From the NCBI RefSeq assembly GCF_003633685.1, contig NZ_RBKT01000001.1, positions 2,418,001 to 2,482,000 of the forward strand: 64,000 nucleotides of DNA, read 5' to 3'. The translations under genes were made by a program, and so were the position numbers. Numbering within the stretch: the first letter of the stretch is position 1; the number at the start of each line of letters is the position of its first letter. The stretch is from Micromonospora pisi. GTDB lineage: Bacteria > Actinomycetota > Actinomycetes > Mycobacteriales > Micromonosporaceae. Shown in pieces: positions 58,228 through 64,000 of the stretch. The notes beneath the pieces were generated by a model. The model ran no database searches, had not been told where the DNA came from, and saw only the letters and a list, made by a program, of their open reading frames with translations.

Positions 58228-59088
58228 GTGCGGGTGCGGACTCGAGCGATGGTGGCCGCTGGCGTGGCGCTGGCGGCGGTCGCCGCCTTCGGGGTCTACC
58301 TCGGCTCACGCGAGATCGTCGGCAAGCTGCCGCTGCCGACGGTCCAGGGCTGCACCGTCCAGGCCGACGGCCAGGTCAACCTGAACCCGGAGCAGATGGC
58401 GAACGCGGCCACGATCGCGGCGATCGGGGTCCAGCGGAAGATGCCGGAGCAGGCTGTGGTGGTCGCCCTGGCAACGGCCTTCCAGGAGTCCAGGTTGGAG
58501 AACCTGGCCGGCGGCGACCGTGACTCGATCGGACTGTTCCAGCAACGCCCCAGCCAGGGCTGGGGCACCCCGGAGGAGATCCGGGACCCGCGCTACGCGG
58601 CTAAGAAGTTCTACGCCGCGCTGAAGAAGGTGAAGGGCTGGGAGGCGATGCGGGTCACCGACGCCGCCCAGCGGGTGCAGCGCTCCGCGTTCCCGGAGGC
58701 GTACGAGAAGTGGGCCGACGAGTCAGCCGTACTCACCCGGGCGCTGCTCGGGAACGCGACCGGTGCGGTCGCCTGCACCGTCGGCACCGAACCGCTGCTG
58801 CGCGGTGCCGCCGCAGCCGCCGCCCTGACCGACGGGCTGAACCTGGACTGGGGCAAGTTGCAGACCACCGTGCCGGCCGAGCTGACCGGCCTGGCGGTGC
58901 CGGCAGCCAATCTCCAGACCGGCTGGCGCTACGCCCACTGGCTGGTCTCACACGCCCGGGACAACGGCGTGAAGCGGGTCAGCTTCGAGAATCTGGAGTG
59001 GACCGCCGACGACGGGTCGTGGACCCTGGTCGAGAACGGTTCGGCCAACTCGGCCCTGGTCGTCGCCGAGGTCTACGCCGAGGGGTGA
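58228..59088 (+). CDS. Membrane-anchored lysozyme-like (transglycosylase-like) protein
   Basis: This roughly 286-aa protein has an N-terminal signal anchor (about 8-27) and an extracytoplasmic domain. The stretch ALATAFQESRLENLAGGDRDSIGLFQQRPSQGWG looks like lytic-transglycosylase/lysozyme-like folds, with a possible catalytic Glu in FQESRL. It could remodel peptidoglycan, but the family is poorly characterised. Start among GTG 58228 and GTG 58234. Confidence 0.75.
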   Translation: MRVRTRAMVAAGVALAAVAAFGVYLGSREIVGKLPLPTVQGCTVQADGQVNLNPEQMANAATIAAIGVQRKMPEQAVVVALATAFQESRLENLAGGDRDSIGLFQQRPSQGWGTPEEIRDPRYAAKKFYAALKKVKGWEAMRVTDAAQRVQRSAFPEAYEKWADESAVLTRALLGNATGAVACTVGTEPLLRGAAAAAALTDGLNLDWGKLQTTVPAELTGLAVPAANLQTGWRYAHWLVSHARDNGVKRVSFENLEWTADDGSWTLVENGSANSALVVAEVYAEG

Positions 59089-59106
59089 CCCGGTCGGGGC
59101 GTACCG

Positions 59107-59751
59107 TCAGCCGGAGACACCGGCGGTCCGACGTAGCACCCGTTCGCGCACGCGGCCGGGGAGTTCCGGCACGTCGAGCAGGCGCGGCAACAGCTCCGGA
59201 CTGGTGTTGAAGGCCCGGAACACCTCGCCGATGGTGACCCCGTGCGCCGGCCGGTGCACCACCGTCACCAGGTCACCCGCGCCGACCTCGCCGTCACGGA
59301 GCACCCGCAGGTACGCCCCCGGAAAGGCTCGGGCGGTGAACCGTTTGATCAGGTCCCGTACGTCCCAGAAGCCGGCGAAGGTCCGACAGGGCGTACGGGG
59401 CTGGCTCACCTCGAGCAGCGCGCCGCCGACCTCCCAACGCTCGCCGATCACCGCACCGGTGACGTCGACCCCCTCGGTGGAGAGGTTCTCACCGAACCCG
59501 CCCGGTGGGATCTCCCGCCCCAGTTCCTCCGACCACCAGGCGGCGTCCTCCCGGGCATACGAGTAGACCGCCTTGTCCGGGCCACCGTGGACCGAGGTCT
59601 CGGCGACGAAGTCGCCGGTCACCCCCTGTGCGTGCAGCCCCACCCGACCCGGTGCCGGGCGCTTGTCGATCCCGCTGCGTCCGCTCGGATCCCCGGCCCA
59701 GGGGGCCACGGTCACGACGGCCAGGTTCACGGATGCCACTCTCCCCGTCAT
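59107..59751 (-). CDS. MOSC domain protein (YiiM-like)
   Basis: This 214-aa protein has a MOSC fold (molybdenum cofactor sulfurase C-terminal-like): VHGGPDKAVYSYAREDAAWW, FGENLSTEGVDVTGAVIGERWEVG and LLEVSQPRTPCRTFA with a conserved Cys. The 3-alpha C-terminal extension resembles YiiM. Related proteins bind molybdenum cofactor and reduce N-hydroxylated bases such as 6-hydroxylaminopurine. The ATG at 59751 (MTGRVASVNLAVV) is used rather than the upstream 59793 extension. Confidence 0.9.
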   Translation of the reverse strand: MTGRVASVNLAVVTVAPWAGDPSGRSGIDKRPAPGRVGLHAQGVTGDFVAETSVHGGPDKAVYSYAREDAAWWSEELGREIPPGGFGENLSTEGVDVTGAVIGERWEVGGALLEVSQPRTPCRTFAGFWDVRDLIKRFTARAFPGAYLRVLRDGEVGAGDLVTVVHRPAHGVTIGEVFRAFNTSPELLPRLLDVPELPGRVRERVLRRTAGVSG

Positions 59752-59858
59752 GGACGACAGCCTACGGCGCCACCGGTTACGGCAGACGCACACGGCAGGG
59801 GCGCCGGACCGGATCGGTCGGGCGCCCCAGCCGTGCGTACGGGAGGTCGGTGCGGGGA

Positions 59859-60140
59859 TCAGTAGCGGCTGACACTGCGGCGGCCGCCGACACCGGCCAC
59901 GATGGCCACCGCGATCGCCGCGACAACCACCTGGACCAGCAGCTCACGCCAGTCGATGCCGGCGGTCTCGGTGGCGATGCCCGCGGCCCGGGCGATCACC
60001 GTACCGAGGAGCGCGGCGCCGACGCCGATCAGCATGTGCAGCCACATCGGGATGTTCTGCCGGCCCGGCACGACCAGGCGGCCGAGCGCACCGACGATGA
60101 GGCCAACAATAAGGGCGGTGATGATACCGAGAACAGTCAT
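59859..60140 (-). CDS. GlsB/YeaQ/YmgE-family membrane protein
   Basis: This 93-aa protein has three hydrophobic helices and the family's GALGRLVVPGRQNIPMWLHMLIGVGAALLG (G-x-L-A/G-R-x2-x-P-G). It is often stress-induced in actinobacteria; the biochemical role is unknown. The ATG at 60140 follows an AGGAGAC site; the upstream extension to 60215 is not supported. Confidence 0.92.
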   Translation of the reverse strand: MTVLGIITALIVGLIVGALGRLVVPGRQNIPMWLHMLIGVGAALLGTVIARAAGIATETAGIDWRELLVQVVVAAIAVAIVAGVGGRRSVSRY

Positions 60141-60221
60141 CGGTCGTCTCCTACTCGGATCGGTCACACCTTGTCGTGTGGTGACCGGATAGTGCCCGAC
60201 CGCCGGAAAATTCAAACCGAC

Positions 60222-60748
60222 TCAGAGCCCGAGTTGTCGCGCCGCCGCCCGAACGGCCGCATCCATCGTTTCGAAGGCCAAAGGGGGCGGATCCGCCAGC
60301 GGGAACCAGGTCATGCCGGACGACTCCGCCGGGTCGAGCCGGATCTTGTCGTCGGCTCCGATCGTGGCCAGGTAGAAGATGTCCAGTACGGGCAGCGTCT
60401 CGCCCTGGTAGTCGTAGCCGCCGACGTACATGCCGACGAAGGCGCCGAGCGTCACCTCGACCCCGAGTTCCTCACGCCCCTCCCGGACCGCCGCGACCTC
60501 GGGATGCTCCCAGCCGTCGCAGAAGCCGCCCGGTGTCTCCCAGAGCCCGGACCGGGGCTCGGCGGCCCGGCGCAGGGCCAGGAACCGGGGCGTGACCGGG
60601 TCACCGTCGAGCAGGATCAGACTGGCGGTCGGGCGGGCGTTGACAAAGAGGGCGTACCCGCAGGAGCCGCAGACCGTGGGCGGGGCGCCGGCCAGCGGCG
60701 CCCCGCAGCGCGGGCAGAACGAGGCGTCCGGCCCGTACGTCCGTGGTT

Positions 60749-60752
<4 letters not shown>
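60222..60752 (-). CDS. Nudix hydrolase with N-terminal zinc ribbon
   Basis: This 176-aa protein has a zinc ribbon (CPRCGAPL...CGSCGYAL) followed by a Nudix domain whose box reads [24 protein letters not shown] (G-x5-E-x7-RE-x2-EE-x-G). The ribbon resembles that of NADH pyrophosphatase NudC, but the NudC SQPWPFP motif is not seen, so the substrate is uncertain. Its GTG overlaps the lepA stop (GTGA), indicating translational coupling. Confidence 0.92.
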
Positions 60753-62644
<1,892 letters not shown>

Positions 62645-62881
62645 GGCGGTCCGTTCTAATCGGGCGGGCGAGCCGGTCGGGCCGGCAAGCCGCTGCGCTG
62701 ATTCGGGCTGGATCGGAACTGGTCGGCGGTACGCGACGGCCGGTGGGCGGTACGCGACGGCCGACGCGGCGCCGACCACTCTCTATGATCCCATGCCCTC
62801 GGGGAACCCCGCCGCAGCCCATCCGTTCACTCCGGGCGGAACGCCCACCCGGCTGGCGAGGTGGAGCCGGGCGGCGGCGGG

Positions 62882-63415
62882 CTACTCGGCCGGTGGTTCG
62901 ACAAAGAGCGCAGCCAGCCGGGGCAGCTGCCGCCGGGCGGACTCCTCGTCGTCGAAGTCCCAGAACTCGTCCAGCTTCGGGTAGGCGGCGTGCTCCTGCT
63001 CCGGCATCTCGCTCGCGGTGGCCTTCCGGTAGGCGTTGCGGGCGAGGTGCAGGACCTCCCCGGCCTCGAACTCCGCACCGGTGACCGCCGCCTGACGGAT
63101 CGCCGGGAGCCCGGCCAGCGAGTCCGGGTCCTTGACCGCCTGGGCAAAGGTCGCCCGGCCCTGGAGCAGCAACCAGCAGCGGAAATACTCGAAGCCGTCA
63201 TCGGAGCAGCCGCCGTTGATCAGGTAGGCCGCGCCCCAGAGGTCCGCCCGGTAGGAGGCGGCGAGCACCCGCCACAGGTGCTGGTCGAAGCCCTCGATCT
63301 CGGTCACGTCGCGGGCGGCCAGCAGGGCGACCAGCCGTTCCATGATCGCTCCGCTGTCACCGTCGGCACCGGTACGCGCCTCGTCGATCAGTGCCCAGAA
63401 CTCGTCGGTCCTCAT
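62882..63415 (-). CDS. DUF4240 protein
   Basis: This 177-aa protein matches DUF4240 of actinobacteria: MRTDEFWALIDEAR at the start, EIEGFDQHLWRVLAASYRADLWGAAYLINGGCSDDGFEYFRCWLLLQG in the middle and DEFWDFDDEESARRQLPRLAALF at the end. Acidic and helical, with no known catalytic role. The ATG at 63415 fits the family start. Confidence 0.85.
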   Translation of the reverse strand: MRTDEFWALIDEARTGADGDSGAIMERLVALLAARDVTEIEGFDQHLWRVLAASYRADLWGAAYLINGGCSDDGFEYFRCWLLLQGRATFAQAVKDPDSLAGLPAIRQAAVTGAEFEAGEVLHLARNAYRKATASEMPEQEHAAYPKLDEFWDFDDEESARRQLPRLAALFVEPPAE

Positions 63416-63521
63416 GTCCCGGCAGTCTGGCAGACCGCCGGGTCCGCCCCCACCACCCCTCGCCGCGTCGACCGTACGGCGGCAGCGGCACCGGTGGACC
63501 ACGTTGGGGCAGGATGGGGAG

Positions 63522-64000
63522 ATGTCCGCGAGCCCGTTGCCGCTGGTGCCGTACGGTGCGACCGCCGTCCGACCGGACTGGGCCGACCTGCCGGCCGAGC
63601 TGCGTGCCGCGATCAGTGCCCGACTGGGGTCGACGGTGAGCTGGGCGACCACCGCCGGCGGCGGCTTCACCAGCGGCTTCACCGGCGTGCTCCACACCAC
63701 CGCCGGTGACCGGGTCTTCGTGAAGGCCGCCTCCCTGACCGACCAGCGGCACCTCAGCGACTGGTACGCCCGGGAGATCGCGATCATCGCCGCGCTCCCG
63801 CCCGACCTACCGGTCGCCCGCCCCCGGTGGGCCCTCACCGCCGCCGGTTACTTCGTCATCTGCCTGGACGCCGTCGACGGCCGTACACCCGCCCTGCCGT
63901 GGCACCCGGCCGACCTGACCGCCACCCTGGCCGCGTACGCGCGGGTGGCGCAGGCGCTGCGGGAGCCCCCGGCCGAACTGGTCGCGCTGGGCCTGCCCCA
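63522..64000 (+). CDS. Aminoglycoside phosphotransferase-like kinase (partial, runs off window)
   Basis: A frame from ATG 63522 stays open to the window end (159 codons). It begins MSASPLPLVPYGATAVRPDW and contains the N-lobe of a phosphotransferase/kinase-like fold: GGGFTSGFTGVLHTTAGDRVFVKAA with the ATP-binding Lys, and AREIAIIAAL as the helix C Glu. The catalytic H-x-D loop would lie beyond the window. Relatives phosphorylate antibiotics or small metabolites; the substrate is unknown. Confidence 0.75.
   Translation, partial: MSASPLPLVPYGATAVRPDWADLPAELRAAISARLGSTVSWATTAGGGFTSGFTGVLHTTAGDRVFVKAASLTDQRHLSDWYAREIAIIAALPPDLPVARPRWALTAAGYFVICLDAVDGRTPALPWHPADLTATLAAYARVAQALREPPAELVALGLP

Overview
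The window is high-GC actinobacterial DNA. The frequent GTG starts, the gene order and the protein types (Scr1-like/DUF397 pairs, HrcA/CIRCE, DUF4097, DUF4240, DUF6493) fit the Micromonosporaceae (Micromonospora or a close relative). The genus is an inference. I saw no rRNA, tRNA, CRISPR array or insertion sequence.

Layout. 0-3.5 kb: end of an unknown gene, a VOC protein, a SIS-domain sugar isomerase-like protein, and a membrane pair (TIGR03943-type protein plus UPF0718 permease). 3.6-6.8 kb: TPP riboswitch and the ykoEDC thiamine/HMP transporter. 6.8-15.4 kb: a seven-gene minus-strand operon combining two HlyD/MacA-type adaptors, a two-component system, a MacB-type ATPase and permease and a small membrane protein, with a divergent lipoprotein. 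15.4-21.9 kb: mixed genes, including a Tat-exported PHP metallohydrolase with a histidine-rich leader, a thiamine-binding protein coupled to a HAD phosphatase, and a glycosyltransferase.

21.9-31.3 kb and 52.7-62.6 kb are two halves of a widely conserved actinobacterial housekeeping string: uppS, recO, era, cytidine-deaminase-like, CNNM/CBS protein, ybeY and phoH on one side, and dnaJ, hrcA (with a CIRCE operator), hemW and lepA on the other. Between them, 31.5-52.7 kb is mostly accessory: a serine hydrolase, an ECF sigma factor with an alpha/beta hydrolase, HIT, an SDR, a Scr1-like regulator module with two small Cys-rich proteins, a Sel1-repeat protein, DUF402, a second SDR, a GH3 beta-glucosidase, rsmE, a 926-aa DUF6493 protein, a 1450-aa polymorphic-toxin-like protein, a probable broken WXG100-type gene and a 676-bp array of 125/142-bp repeats.

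Most unusual items: the 1450-aa protein (type VII secretion-like N-terminus, membrane segments, proline-rich linker, possible papain-like centre, unrecognised lower-GC C-terminus, no adjacent immunity gene); the repeat array beside it, bounded by copies of one hairpin; and four copies of a roughly 50-bp palindrome, each placed at a stop codon, that look like a dispersed terminator element.
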